Shown one piece after another: positions 35,248 through 43,326 of a stretch of 64,000 nucleotides of DNA. Origin of the DNA: Antribacter gilvus (GTDB taxonomy: Bacteria > Actinomycetota > Actinomycetes > Actinomycetales > Cellulomonadaceae); the NCBI RefSeq assembly GCF_003946865.1, contig NZ_QXTH01000014.1, forward strand, positions 61,816-125,815, written 5' to 3'. Below the pieces are notes generated by a model, which was not told the origin of the DNA, ran no database searches, and saw nothing but the letters and a program-made list of their open reading frames with translations. The position numbers and the translations under genes were made by a program. Every line of letters starts with the position of its first letter. The stretch's first letter is position 1.

Positions 35248-35253
35248 TAATAT
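35248..35253 (+). promoter_or_regulatory. -10 element, probably leaderless mRNA for PrsW-like protease
   Basis: TAATAT lies 7 bp before ATG 35261, so transcription would start at or next to the start codon. No Shine-Dalgarno precedes the gene, consistent with the leaderless messages common in actinobacteria. No good -35 is seen. Confidence 0.5.
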
Positions 35254-35260
35254 CCCGCCC

Positions 35261-36445
35261 ATGGCTGTTATCGATCCCAACGCGATCCTTCAAGGCCGGT
35301 CCCCGGGCCGGCCGCCTGTCGGGGTGATCGTCGGGATCGCGGTCTCGTCGCTCTGCCTGCTCGTCTCGCTCGGCTACGCGGCGGTGACGGGCGGCGCGCC
35401 GTTCGTCGCCGGGCTGATCCTCGCGCTCCTGCCCCTGGGGCTGTGGCTCCCCCTGGTGCTCGCCCTCGACCGGCTGGAGCCGGAGCCGCCGAACGCGCTG
35501 GTCCTGGCGTTCCTGTGGGGTGCCGGCGTGGCGACCCTCGTCGCGGCCGTGCTCAACACGCTCGGGCTCATGCTCGTCACCACGTCGCTGTCCCCGGAGG
35601 AGGGCTGGTACGTCACCGCCACCTTCGAGGCGCCGTTCGTCGAGGAGATCCTCAAGGGGCTGGTGCTGTTCGGCATGCTGTGGTTCCGCCGGCACGAGCT
35701 CAACGGTCCCACCGACGGCGTGATCTACGCGGCCATGGTGGGCCTCGGGTTCGCCGCCGTCGAGAACGTCACGTACTTCATCTCGGCCGTGGAGGCCGAC
35801 CTCCTGGGCTACACGTTCCTCATGCGCGGCGTGCTGTCCCCGCTCCTCCACCCCCTGTGCACGGCGATGACCGGCCTGGGTGTCACTGCCGCGGCCCTCG
35901 CGCCGCGCGGGAGCGTGAAGCGCTGGGCCGCACCCCTCGGCGGGCTCGCCGGGGCGATCGCCCTCCACATGCTGTGGAACGGGTCAACCCGGTGGGGCTA
36001 CGCCGGTCTGTCGTTCGCGTACCTCGTCGGGCTGTGCGTGCTCATCGGCGTCTCGGTGGCGCTGGTCCGGGACCGGCGGCGCACCGTCGGGCTGGTGACG
36101 CACCACCTCACGGCGTACCTGCCGAGCGGACTGGTCACGCCCGCCGACCTCACCATGCTCTCCACGCTCCGCAGCCGGCGGCTGGCCCGCACGTGGGCGC
36201 AGTCCGTGGGCGGCACGGGGGCGGCGCGCGCGATGCGGGACTACCAGCACGGCGCCACCGAGCTCGCGATGCTGCACGAGCGGGTGGCCCGGGGAGCGGA
36301 GGACCCCGTCGTCGGCGAGCCGCAGCGGCAGGCGCTCCTCATGCTCATGCAGGTGGCCCGGCAGGCCTTCCTGATCCGGCAGCCGCACCCGCCGGCAGCG
36401 CCGTGGTCGGCGGGCGGGGCGACGGGCTTCTCGCCGGCGGGCTGA
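35261..36445 (+). CDS. PrsW-family intramembrane metalloprotease
   Basis: 394 residues with about eight membrane helices. PrsW signatures are EAPFVEEILKG (the EExxxK-like motif), HELNGPTDGVIYAAMVGLGF, AAVENVTYF and HPLCTAMTGLG, which supply the metal-binding Glu and His residues within the membrane. PrsW in Bacillus starts sigma-W activation by cutting the anti-sigma factor RsiW; the actinobacterial target is not known. A cytoplasmic tail of about 110 residues follows the membrane part. ATG 35261. Confidence 0.9.
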   Translation: MAVIDPNAILQGRSPGRPPVGVIVGIAVSSLCLLVSLGYAAVTGGAPFVAGLILALLPLGLWLPLVLALDRLEPEPPNALVLAFLWGAGVATLVAAVLNTLGLMLVTTSLSPEEGWYVTATFEAPFVEEILKGLVLFGMLWFRRHELNGPTDGVIYAAMVGLGFAAVENVTYFISAVEADLLGYTFLMRGVLSPLLHPLCTAMTGLGVTAAALAPRGSVKRWAAPLGGLAGAIALHMLWNGSTRWGYAGLSFAYLVGLCVLIGVSVALVRDRRRTVGLVTHHLTAYLPSGLVTPADLTMLSTLRSRRLARTWAQSVGGTGAARAMRDYQHGATELAMLHERVARGAEDPVVGEPQRQALLMLMQVARQAFLIRQPHPPAAPWSAGGATGFSPAG

Positions 36446-36456
36446 GGCGCGCCGGG

Positions 36457-37608
36457 TTATCGCAGGGCGGGCAGCAGCGCACAGCCCGACGGGTCCAGGA
36501 CGATCGTCACCTTCTCGCCCACGGCGGGTCGACGGCGCCGCCCGGCCGGGTCGGCGGCGACCCCGTCGTAGAGGGCGGGCTCCTCGACCGCGACGACGCG
36601 GACCGGGCCGGACCCGAGGTCCACGTCGACCGTCACCTCCGCGCGGCCGCGCCGGAACGCGGTCCCCACCACTGACGCCTGCCACAGCGGCCCCTGCTCG
36701 ACGGCGCGCAGCGGCTCGCCGATGTCGGGCAGCAGCCGGAGCCCTGCGGGCCCGACGGCGACCACCGTCTCAGGCGACAGGTCCGCCCGGCTCGGCCGTC
36801 CGGCGTCGGGCAGCACGCCCGGCGGGAGCGCCGCCGCGGGGACGAACGCCTGGAACCCGAGGAACTCGGCCACCCGGCGTGACGCCGGGGCGCGCCACAG
36901 CTCCTCCGGCGGCGCGACCTGGAGGAGGCGACCGCGGTCCATCACGGCGACGCGGTCGGCCACGACGAAGGCCTCGTCGTGGTCGTGCGTGACGAACACG
37001 GCGGTGGTCCCCGTCGCGGTGAGGACCTCGCGCAGCTCGCTCGCGAGGCGCTCCCGCAGGCCGCGGTCCAGGGCGGACAGGGGCTCGTCGAGCAGGAGCA
37101 GACGCGGCCGGGGCGCGAGGGCGCGGGCCAGGGCGACCCGCTGCCGCTCCCCGCCCGAGAGCGTCGTCACCGCGCGCGACCCGTACCCGGCGAGCCCCAC
37201 GGCGTCGAGGAGCTCGGCGACCCGGGCACCGCGCTCGGAGCCCGCCGTCCCTGAGGCCTCCAGCCCGTAAGCGACGTTGCGCGTCACGTCCCGGTGCGGG
37301 AAGAGCTGGCCGTCCTGGAACATCAGCCCGAACCGGCGGCGGTGCACCGGCACCCCGGCGAGGTCCTGGCCGTCGAACCGCACCTCGCCTGCGGCGAGGG
37401 GCTCCAGGCCCGCGACGGCCCGCAGCAGCGAGGACTTGCCGCACCCGCTCGGGCCGAGCAGGGCGACGATCTCGCCGGGCGCGACGTGGAGCGAGACGCC
37501 GTCCACGGCGACCGTGTCCCGGGCCGCGCGGTCTCTCGCCCGGCTGGCCCGGTAGCGCACGACGACGTCCCGGACCTCCAGCCCGTCCTCCGCGCCTGGT
37601 GCGCGCAT
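36457..37608 (-). CDS. thiQ: thiamine ABC transporter ATPase (ThiQ-like)
   Basis: 383 residues. Walker A GPSGCGKSS, Q-loop LMFQDGQLFPH, signature LSGGERQRVALARAL, Walker B LLLLDEPLSALD and H-loop VTHDHDE are all intact. A C-terminal extension of about 130 residues resembles the TOBE-type regulatory domain of PotA/FbpC ATPases and makes it longer than E. coli ThiQ. ATG 37606-37608 overlaps the permease stop (ATGA). It is the third gene of a transporter operon behind a TPP riboswitch, which gives the substrate. Confidence 0.9.
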   Translation of the reverse strand: MRAPGAEDGLEVRDVVVRYRASRARDRAARDTVAVDGVSLHVAPGEIVALLGPSGCGKSSLLRAVAGLEPLAAGEVRFDGQDLAGVPVHRRRFGLMFQDGQLFPHRDVTRNVAYGLEASGTAGSERGARVAELLDAVGLAGYGSRAVTTLSGGERQRVALARALAPRPRLLLLDEPLSALDRGLRERLASELREVLTATGTTAVFVTHDHDEAFVVADRVAVMDRGRLLQVAPPEELWRAPASRRVAEFLGFQAFVPAAALPPGVLPDAGRPSRADLSPETVVAVGPAGLRLLPDIGEPLRAVEQGPLWQASVVGTAFRRGRAEVTVDVDLGSGPVRVVAVEEPALYDGVAADPAGRRRRPAVGEKVTIVLDPSGCALLPALR

Positions 37609-39500
37609 CACAGCTCTCCTCCCGCGCGGTCGCCGCGCAGCCGTTCCGCCAGCATCATCACCGTCGCGGTGAGGACTGCCAGCACCACCGACGCGGCGAG
37701 CGCCATGCCGTAGTTCTCGGGACCCGGCCGCCCGATGAGCCGGAAGATGACGACGGGCAGGGTGGCGGCGTCGGGCCGGGCGAGGAACGACGTGGCGCCG
37801 AACTCCCCGAGCGACACCGCGAACGCGAACCCGGTCGCGAGCCCGAGGGAGCGGGCAGCGAGCGGCAGGTCCACGGTGCGGAGCACCCGCCCGGGGGACG
37901 AGCCGAGCACGCCGGCCACCTCGCGCAGCCGGGGGTCGACGGCGCGCAGCACGGGCAGGACTGTCCGCACCACGAGCGGCACGGCCACGACCGCCTGCGC
38001 GATCGGCACGAGCAGCCCCGACGTCCGGAGGTCCACGGGCAGGCCGAGCGGCTGGTCGAGAGTGATGAAGAAGCCGAACCCGACGGTCACGGCCGAGACC
38101 CCGAGGGGCAGCATGAACAGCCCGTCGAGCAGGGTGACGGCGCGGCGCGCGGTGGCGGCCCGGGGTCTGCGGGACACGACGAGCGCCACGAGCCCGCCCA
38201 CGACCAGCGCGAGTGCCGTCGCGAGGGCGGCGGTGCGCAACGAGTTCCCGGCGGCCTCCCACACCGTGACGACCAGGGCGTTCCGGCCGCCGGTGGTGCC
38301 GAGCGCGACGTAGTTCTCCAGGCCCCAGCCGCCCCCTGGGCCGCGGAACGAGCGGAGCACCAGCCCGGCGAGCGGCACGAGGATGAGCCCGCCCACGACG
38401 AGGGCGGCGGCGAGCACCGCGGCGACGTCGCCCGGGGAGCGCCACGAGAGCGGCGCTGCGGGCGCGCGGTCGCCCACGAGCGCGAGCGCCGCCTCCTGCC
38501 GCGCGCGGGCCCGGGCGGAGGCGACGAGCGCGCCGGTGATCACGAGGAGCTGGAGCACGGAGAGCACGGCGGCCGACCGGAGGTCGAGGAACTGGGTGGT
38601 GCGCACCCAGATCTCCGTCTCGACGGTGCCGTACCGGACGCCGCCGAGCACGAGGACCACGCCGAACGCGGTGGCGCAGAACAGGAACACGACGGACGCG
38701 GCGGAGGCGATCGCCGGGCCGAGCGACGGGAGCGTCACGGTGCGCAGCACCCGCCAGGGCCCGGCGCCGAGCGCGGCGGCGGCCTGCTCGGCCCGCGGGT
38801 CGAGCCGCTCCCAGAGGCCGCCCACGGTCCGCGTCACCACGGACACGTTGAAGAACACGAGCGCGACGACGATCGCGGCGAGCGTCTCCTCGAGCTGCAG
38901 GAAGCCGAGGAGGCCGTCGTCGACGAAGAGGGTGCGGAACGCGACGCCGACCACGACGGTGGGCAGCACGAACGGCACGGTCACCAGGCCCCGGACGAGA
39001 CCGCGTCCCGGGAAGGACCGCCGGTACAGCACGTACGCGAGCGGCAGCCCGAGCAGCACCGAGAACACCGTCCCGAGCCCGGCCTGGGCGAGCGTGAGCC
39101 CGACGAGCCGCCACGTGCGGGGGCGGCTCAGGACGTCGGCAAACCCGCCCAGGTCCACGGCACCGTCGGCCACGAACCCCCGCAGCACCAGCGCGACCAC
39201 CGGCCACGCGAAGAACACGCCGAGGAAGAGCAGCGGGAGCGCGACGGCGAGGCCCCAGCCGAGCCGGGGTCCCCACCCTGCGCTGCGCTCTGGCCTCAGC
39301 CCATACTTTCGCTGGCCTGAGACCGGCGCTCCGCTACGGGCGGGCGCCTCGTTCCTCGGCCCCCACCCTGCGCTGCGCTCTGGCCTCAGCCCATTCTCTT
39401 GCTGGCCTGAGACCGGCGCTCCGCTACGGGCGGGTGCCTCGTTCCTCGGCCCCCACCCTGCGCTGCGCTCTGGCCTCAGCCCACCACCACCGCGGTCCAC
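37608..39500 (-). CDS. thiP: thiamine ABC transporter permease (ThiP-like) with repeat-derived N-terminus
   Basis: 630 residues. Two homologous permease halves, each with about six helices and an EAA-type loop (AEQAAAALGAGPWRVLRTV and REVAGVLGSSPGRVLRTV), as in ThiP/FbpB. About 76 residues before the first helix come from a 90-bp tandem repeat (GLRPERSAGWGPRNEAPA and variants). Within the repeats no better start is seen; GTG 39498-39500, overlapping the 3' end of the binding protein gene and preceded by GAGGAG, is the best candidate. The normal family start would be near WGLAVALPLLFLGV. The repeat has therefore probably been added to, or replaced, the original start region. Confidence 0.82.
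   Translation of the reverse strand: MDRGGGGLRPERSAGWGPRNEAPARSGAPVSGQQENGLRPERSAGWGPRNEAPARSGAPVSGQRKYGLRPERSAGWGPRLGWGLAVALPLLFLGVFFAWPVVALVLRGFVADGAVDLGGFADVLSRPRTWRLVGLTLAQAGLGTVFSVLLGLPLAYVLYRRSFPGRGLVRGLVTVPFVLPTVVVGVAFRTLFVDDGLLGFLQLEETLAAIVVALVFFNVSVVTRTVGGLWERLDPRAEQAAAALGAGPWRVLRTVTLPSLGPAIASAASVVFLFCATAFGVVLVLGGVRYGTVETEIWVRTTQFLDLRSAAVLSVLQLLVITGALVASARARARQEAALALVGDRAPAAPLSWRSPGDVAAVLAAALVVGGLILVPLAGLVLRSFRGPGGGWGLENYVALGTTGGRNALVVTVWEAAGNSLRTAALATALALVVGGLVALVVSRRPRAATARRAVTLLDGLFMLPLGVSAVTVGFGFFITLDQPLGLPVDLRTSGLLVPIAQAVVAVPLVVRTVLPVLRAVDPRLREVAGVLGSSPGRVLRTVDLPLAARSLGLATGFAFAVSLGEFGATSFLARPDAATLPVVIFRLIGRPGPENYGMALAASVVLAVLTATVMMLAERLRGDRAGGEL
39271..39483. repeat. 90-bp tandem repeat at the thiB-thiP junction
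   Basis: CCCCACCCTGCGCTGCGCTC recurs at 39271, 39361 and 39451: two full 90-bp units with few differences (ATACTTTCG versus ATTCTCTTG; GGGCGC versus GGGTGC) plus 33 bp of a third. It contains the thiB stop codon and encodes the N-terminus of thiP in 30-residue units. Confidence 0.95.
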
Positions 39501-40540
39501 TGCTCGATCCACTCCTCGCGGTGCTCTGCCACCTCGGCGGGGTCGGCCGTGAACGGCTTCGGGGCGAGCGGCGCGAACTTCGTCCACTCCTCCGGCAGCT
39601 CCACCGACGGGTCGGCCGGGTACATGTACATGGAGGTGGGCACGTCGGCCTGCACCTCGGCCGACAGGAGGAAGTCGACGAGCGCCTGCGCGCCGGCCTC
39701 GTTGTCGGTGCCGGCGAGGACGCCGGCGTACTCGACCTGACGGAAGCACGTGTCGAGCAGCGCGCCGGTGGTGGTCTCCGAGCCGTCCTCGGTCACGGTG
39801 AACGCGGGCGATGTCGCGTACGACAGCACCAGGGGGCGGCTGCCGCCCTCCACGGCGGAGAAGTCGACGTAGTACGCATCCTCCCAGGAGTCGACGACCT
39901 TCACGCCGTTGTCCACGAGAGACTGCCAGTACGCCTCGAAGCCGTCGGTGCCGTAGCCGCCGATCGTCGTCAGGAGGAACGCCAGCCCGGGCGACGACGT
40001 CGCGGGGTTGGTCACCACCAGCAGGTCCTTGTACTCCGGCTTCGCGAGGTCCTCGAGCGAGACGGGCAGCGGGAGGCCCTTCTCCTCGAACCAGGTGAGG
40101 TCGGCGTTGATGCAGACGTCGCCCTGGTCCACCGGCGTCAGCGCGCCGTCGCCGAGCTGCTCGGCGCCGTCGGGCAGCGTGCCCGGGGTGTACGGCGCGA
40201 GCACGTCCGCCTCCAGCGCACGCGACGCGAAGGTGTTGTCGATCCCGAACACGACGTCGCCGAGCGGCGAGCCCTTGGTCAGGACGAGCTGGTTGACGAG
40301 CGTCCCGGCGTCGCCGGTGGCGACGGTCTTCACGGTGTAGCCGGACTCCGCCTCGAAGGCCTCGAGGAGGCCCTCGGACAGCGCGAACGAGTCGTGGGTC
40401 ACGAGGGTCACGGTGCCCGGGTCCCCGTCTCCCGCGCCCGCCTCGCCCGGTCCCCCGCCCGAGCAGGCGGCGAGAGCGGTCACGAGCGCCCCGGCGAGGA
40501 CGACCCCCGGAGCTGGCTTCATGGCACGACGAACTGACAC
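39476..40540 (-). CDS. thiB: thiamine-binding lipoprotein (ThiB/TbpA-like)
   Basis: 354 residues. Lipoprotein signal (VVLAGALVTALAAC), then a family-1 binding protein with VTLVTHDSFALSEGLLEAFE and GDVVFGIDNTFASRALEADV, the N-terminal hallmarks of ThiB. It binds thiamine, or its phosphates, outside the membrane. GTG 40538-40540 follows GAAGGGA; the ATG six codons later has no ribosome binding site. The TPP riboswitch ends about 20 nt upstream, so it probably controls access to this site. The stop lies within the 90-bp repeat. Confidence 0.92.
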   Translation of the reverse strand: MSVRRAMKPAPGVVLAGALVTALAACSGGGPGEAGAGDGDPGTVTLVTHDSFALSEGLLEAFEAESGYTVKTVATGDAGTLVNQLVLTKGSPLGDVVFGIDNTFASRALEADVLAPYTPGTLPDGAEQLGDGALTPVDQGDVCINADLTWFEEKGLPLPVSLEDLAKPEYKDLLVVTNPATSSPGLAFLLTTIGGYGTDGFEAYWQSLVDNGVKVVDSWEDAYYVDFSAVEGGSRPLVLSYATSPAFTVTEDGSETTTGALLDTCFRQVEYAGVLAGTDNEAGAQALVDFLLSAEVQADVPTSMYMYPADPSVELPEEWTKFAPLAPKPFTADPAEVAEHREEWIEQWTAVVVG

Positions 40541-40561
40541 TTTCTTTTCCCTTCGACTTCC

Positions 40562-40640
40562 TCCGCCGGTACGAACCGGATCAGGTTCAAGGGTCTGCGG
40601 TGGTCCGCACTCTCAGCGCCCGGTGGCGCTCCCCTGTCGT
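40562..40640 (-). promoter_or_regulatory. TPP riboswitch (THI element)
   Basis: On the minus strand the universal THI motifs occur in order: GGGGAGCGCC (within 40625-40634), CTGAGAG (40610-40616) and ACCCTTGAACCTGATC (40579-40594), followed by CCGGTTCGTACCGGCGGAG. Thiamine pyrophosphate binding should turn off the downstream transporter. The short distance to the start codon favours control of translation initiation. Confidence 0.96.
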
Positions 40641-40682
40641 ATCCGAGAAGCCTACTCACCCCTGTCCCGCTACCGTGAGCAC

Positions 40683-40958
40683 ATGGCGGAGAATGAGACG
40701 GAACAGACACTTGCGGTGAAGATCACGACCATCGCGCTGACCTTCGCCGCCGGGTGGGCGGCACAGAAGGCCGTGGGCCTCATCTGGAAGAGCGTCACCG
40801 GCAAGGCCGCGCCCACCAAGGCCGACGATCCCGAGCTCAACATGCTCCAGGCCACCGCCTTCGCGGCGGTCGCCGCGGGCACCGCGGTGCTGGTCCGCCG
40901 GGCGGCGAGCAAGGGCGCGGCGCGGGTCGCTGTGCGGCTCACCCACAAGGTCCGCTGA
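40683..40958 (+). CDS. DUF4235 membrane protein
   Basis: 91 residues. Two hydrophobic segments (ITTIALTFAAGWAAQKAVGL and NMLQATAFAAVAAGTAVLVR) flank a short charged region with TGKAAPTKADDPE, the DUF4235 pattern of small actinobacterial membrane proteins of unknown role. The frame is open upstream; ATG 40683 fits the family start. It is divergent from the thiamine operon and ends at a bidirectional terminator. Confidence 0.85.
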   Translation: MAENETEQTLAVKITTIALTFAAGWAAQKAVGLIWKSVTGKAAPTKADDPELNMLQATAFAAVAAGTAVLVRRAASKGAARVAVRLTHKVR

Positions 40959-40973
40959 CGCAGCACAGCAGTC

Positions 40974-41014
40974 GAGCCCGCCGGGATCCGTTGGCTCCGG
41001 TTCCCGACGGGCTC
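40974..41014. terminator. bidirectional terminator
   Basis: Arms GAGCCCGCCGGGA (40974-40986) and TCCCGACGGGCTC (41002-41014) pair with one mismatch around 15 nt, between the convergent DUF4235 and PAS-ANTAR genes. Confidence 0.7.
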
Positions 41015-41027
41015 GCTCACTGTCGTG

Positions 41028-41822
41028 TCAGCGTGCTGCCGCGGCCTTCGGTCGCGGCCGGCGACGCGTCAGCAGGGGGTCGTGCCCCCGCGGGCGTTCC
41101 ACCGGGTGGACGGCGGCGAGCGCGCCCGCCACGGTGGCCTCGGCGACACCGTCCATGGCGCCCTTGCCGGTCAGCGCGGTCATGACCTGCGCCGCGGCGG
41201 TGTGGAGCGGGACCCCGGCACCGCTGGCCGCCTCGAGGAGCGTGCGGGTGGCGGTGCCCTCGTCGACGCCGCGGACGGCGATCAGCACGCCCTTGGCCTG
41301 CTCGACCACCGCCTGGCTGACGAACGCCCGGGTCACGGCCCGGTCGGACTCCCGGTCCAGGGCCTCCTTCTGGACGGGCGTCACGTCGACCACGTAGCCG
41401 GCGAGCTCGGCGGAACGACCGCGTGGGTCGCGCCGGCCCTGACCGGTGATGACGACCGCCCTCGACCGGCCGTGGCCGTCGATGATGCGGTGCGCGCAGG
41501 CGAACGGCTTGCCCGCCCGCAACGCCTCGGTGGCCGCGCGGACCACACGGGCGCGGTCGTCCGGATGCTTGCGGGAGACCAGGGCGTCCAGGCCGGGTTC
41601 GACCTCGCCCCTCTCCCAGCCGTGCATCGCGTACACCTCGTCGGACCACCACCACGTCCCGGTGGTGAGCTCGACGCGATACCGGCCGACAAGCAGGTTG
41701 GTCCCGAGGCCGAGGGCCTCGGTGAGCTCGCCGACCGAGTGCATCGACGAGACGGTCGCTGTGGCGGTCTCGCCACGGCGGGTGCCCACAAGGGGGGCGG
41801 TGCGGTGCGAGATGGTAGTCAC
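41028..41822 (-). CDS. PAS-ANTAR transcription antitermination regulator
   Basis: 264 residues. A PAS domain (about 45-140; TGTWWWSDEVYAMHGWERGE, PDDRARVVRAATEAL, AHRIIDGHG) is followed by a C-terminal ANTAR domain (FVSQAVVEQAKGVLIAVRG ... ATRTLLEAASGAGVPLHTAA). ANTAR proteins bind paired RNA hairpins and prevent termination; the PAS part senses an unknown signal. The frame has earlier ATGs, but GTG 41820-41822 has GGGAGG (41828-41833) at 5-nt spacing and is chosen. The tail RRRPRPKAAAAR is basic. It is monocistronic. Confidence 0.9.
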   Translation of the reverse strand: MTTISHRTAPLVGTRRGETATATVSSMHSVGELTEALGLGTNLLVGRYRVELTTGTWWWSDEVYAMHGWERGEVEPGLDALVSRKHPDDRARVVRAATEALRAGKPFACAHRIIDGHGRSRAVVITGQGRRDPRGRSAELAGYVVDVTPVQKEALDRESDRAVTRAFVSQAVVEQAKGVLIAVRGVDEGTATRTLLEAASGAGVPLHTAAAQVMTALTGKGAMDGVAEATVAGALAAVHPVERPRGHDPLLTRRRPRPKAAAAR

Positions 41823-41920
41823 TTGAACCTCCCAGATCCGCATGGTCTGGCGCCGCTTCATGACTCCGTGACACCGAGTCTAGGTGACCGGACAGGTTTC
41901 GGCGGCTCGAAGGTTCGACC

Positions 41921-41946
41921 GGCCGGGCCCGGGCGGGGGCCCGGCC
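41921..41946. terminator. hairpin after the alpha/beta hydrolase gene
   Basis: GGCCGGGCCC (41921-41930) and GGGCCCGGCC (41937-41946) are perfect arms around 6 nt, 7 bp beyond the hydrolase stop on the minus strand. Confidence 0.65.
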
Positions 41947-41953
41947 GCTCCGG

Positions 41954-43018
41954 TCAGCGCTTTCCGGGAGGCGTCCCGCGGTTGAGCGCGGCGTCGAGGA
42001 AGTCCGCGACGGTGTCCCATGTGACGGGCTCCGGCTCGGCGGTCCGCACCTTGGCGTTCCCCGAGGTGGTGAGCACGTCCGTGAGCGCGTGGTGGTTCGC
42101 CTGGTCGAGGAACGACATGTCGTGGCCGAACCCGTGGACCGTGTAGAACGTGGCCTCCGCACGCGCCGCGCTGAGCGCCTCGAAGAACGCCTGCCCCTGG
42201 TGCGTGGGCAGGAGCAGGTCGTCCGTGCCGTGCGTGAGCAGCATCGGCGGCGTCTCGGCGTCGGCCCAGGAGCCGGGGTCGGCGAGCTTCGCCAGGCCGG
42301 GGACCTCCTGGATCGGTGCGCCGAGCAGGCGCGACTCCGGGCTCGTCGCGTCGTCGTGGCAGTCGGTCCCGCCGCCCATCCGGTTGATGATGTCGCAGCC
42401 GCCCGGGAGCATGTACGCGTCCTGCTGCAGGAAGTCGGTCGGCGCGAAGAAGCTGACGCCCGCCTGGACCGCCGAGGACGGCCCGGTGAGGCCGACGGCG
42501 CCCTCCAGCGCCGGGTCGTTCCCCGTCGTGGCGAGCATGGAGGCCACCCACCCGCCGGAGCTGTTGCCCATGGAGGCGAAGCGGTCGGGGTCGAGGTTGT
42601 ACTCGTCGGCGTGGGCCCGCAGCCAGCGGACGGCCGCCTTGGCGTCGTTGACCTGCGCCGGGAAGATCGCCTGGCTCGACGACCGGACCGCGACCGCCGC
42701 GACGGCGTAGCCCCGGTGGCTCAGCGCGGCAGCGATCCGCTCGCCGCGCGAGTTCCCGTTGTCGCCCATGAACCCGCTGCCCGCGGACCAGACGATGACC
42801 GGCGCGGGCTTGCGCTGGTCGGCCGGCAGGTACAGGTCCACCGTGCCCGCGTTGCCGGGCAGGTCGGCGTACTGCAGGCCCATGACCCGGGTGGCCGGGA
42901 CGGGCAGGTCGTACCGTGCGTCGCCCTGAGCGGTGGCGGTCCCGACGCCCACCAGGCTCGCGGCGATCATGGCCACGACGACCCAGGCCGACGGCTTGGT
43001 GAAAACACCTCGTGTCAC
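41954..43018 (-). CDS. secreted alpha/beta hydrolase
   Basis: 354 residues. Signal peptide (about 1-31, VGVGTATAQ-GDA), then an alpha/beta hydrolase with nucleophile Ser in MGNSSGGWVAS, acid Asp in LLTHGTDDLLLPTHQG and His in GFGHDMSFLDQ. The pattern is nearest to secreted esterases of the BD-FAE/dienelactone-hydrolase-like group, so acetyl or feruloyl ester removal from plant polymers is possible but not proven. GTG 43016-43018 follows GGGGG with 5-nt spacing. Long AT-richer upstream DNA suggests its own regulated promoter. Confidence 0.85.
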   Translation of the reverse strand: MTRGVFTKPSAWVVVAMIAASLVGVGTATAQGDARYDLPVPATRVMGLQYADLPGNAGTVDLYLPADQRKPAPVIVWSAGSGFMGDNGNSRGERIAAALSHRGYAVAAVAVRSSSQAIFPAQVNDAKAAVRWLRAHADEYNLDPDRFASMGNSSGGWVASMLATTGNDPALEGAVGLTGPSSAVQAGVSFFAPTDFLQQDAYMLPGGCDIINRMGGGTDCHDDATSPESRLLGAPIQEVPGLAKLADPGSWADAETPPMLLTHGTDDLLLPTHQGQAFFEALSAARAEATFYTVHGFGHDMSFLDQANHHALTDVLTTSGNAKVRTAEPEPVTWDTVADFLDAALNRGTPPGKR

Positions 43019-43125
43019 GCATTCCCCCTGTGGTTTCGCCCTGCCGAAAGGCAGGGCTCATCGCGGGCGGTACCGGTGACCGAAATGGTGTCACCAGCCC
43101 GTCCGTCGGCTGTCAGAAAGGTGGT

Positions 43126-43171
43126 TCAGCAGGGAGATCGTCGGCCGTGGTGGCCGGAACATCCCTGCTGA
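43126..43171. promoter_or_regulatory. nested inverted repeat upstream of the hydrolase
   Basis: TCAGCAGGGA (43126-43135) and TCCCTGCTGA (43162-43171) are perfect arms, with an inner CGGCC/GGCCG pair. It lies about 110 bp upstream of the hydrolase start and may be an operator or leader hairpin. It is within the 308-bp interval 43019-43326, which holds no gene. Confidence 0.4.
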
Positions 43172-43219
43172 GCGTGACAGTACGAGGCTTTTCGGCGCGG
43201 GGAAGTTTCAGCGCATGAA

Positions 43220-43247
43220 GTGACAGGAAGGCCATTCTCCGTACAAT
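43220..43247 (+). promoter_or_regulatory. orphan sigma-A-like promoter
   Basis: GTGACA (43220-43225), 16 nt, TACAAT (43242-43247): a strong match to housekeeping promoter consensus, pointing right. No plus-strand gene follows; it faces the 3' end of the FAD oxidoreductase. It could drive a small or antisense RNA, or be chance in AT-richer DNA. Confidence 0.4.
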
Positions 43248-43326
43248 GGCTGCGCGGTTAACGCTTTCTCACGCGCGCATTACCGGTGGAGAGTTTCACC
43301 ATAGCGCAATCAGTGAAGAATTCTCG

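Noticed and set aside
39271..39483. 90-bp repeats considered as CRISPR or insertion sequence ends
   Set aside because: They are direct tandem repeats with no unique spacers, no target duplication and no transposase.
39476..39500. Frameshift between thiB and thiP
   Set aside because: Both proteins have complete conserved regions and the overlap is a normal coupling arrangement, with the extra DNA explained by the tandem repeat.
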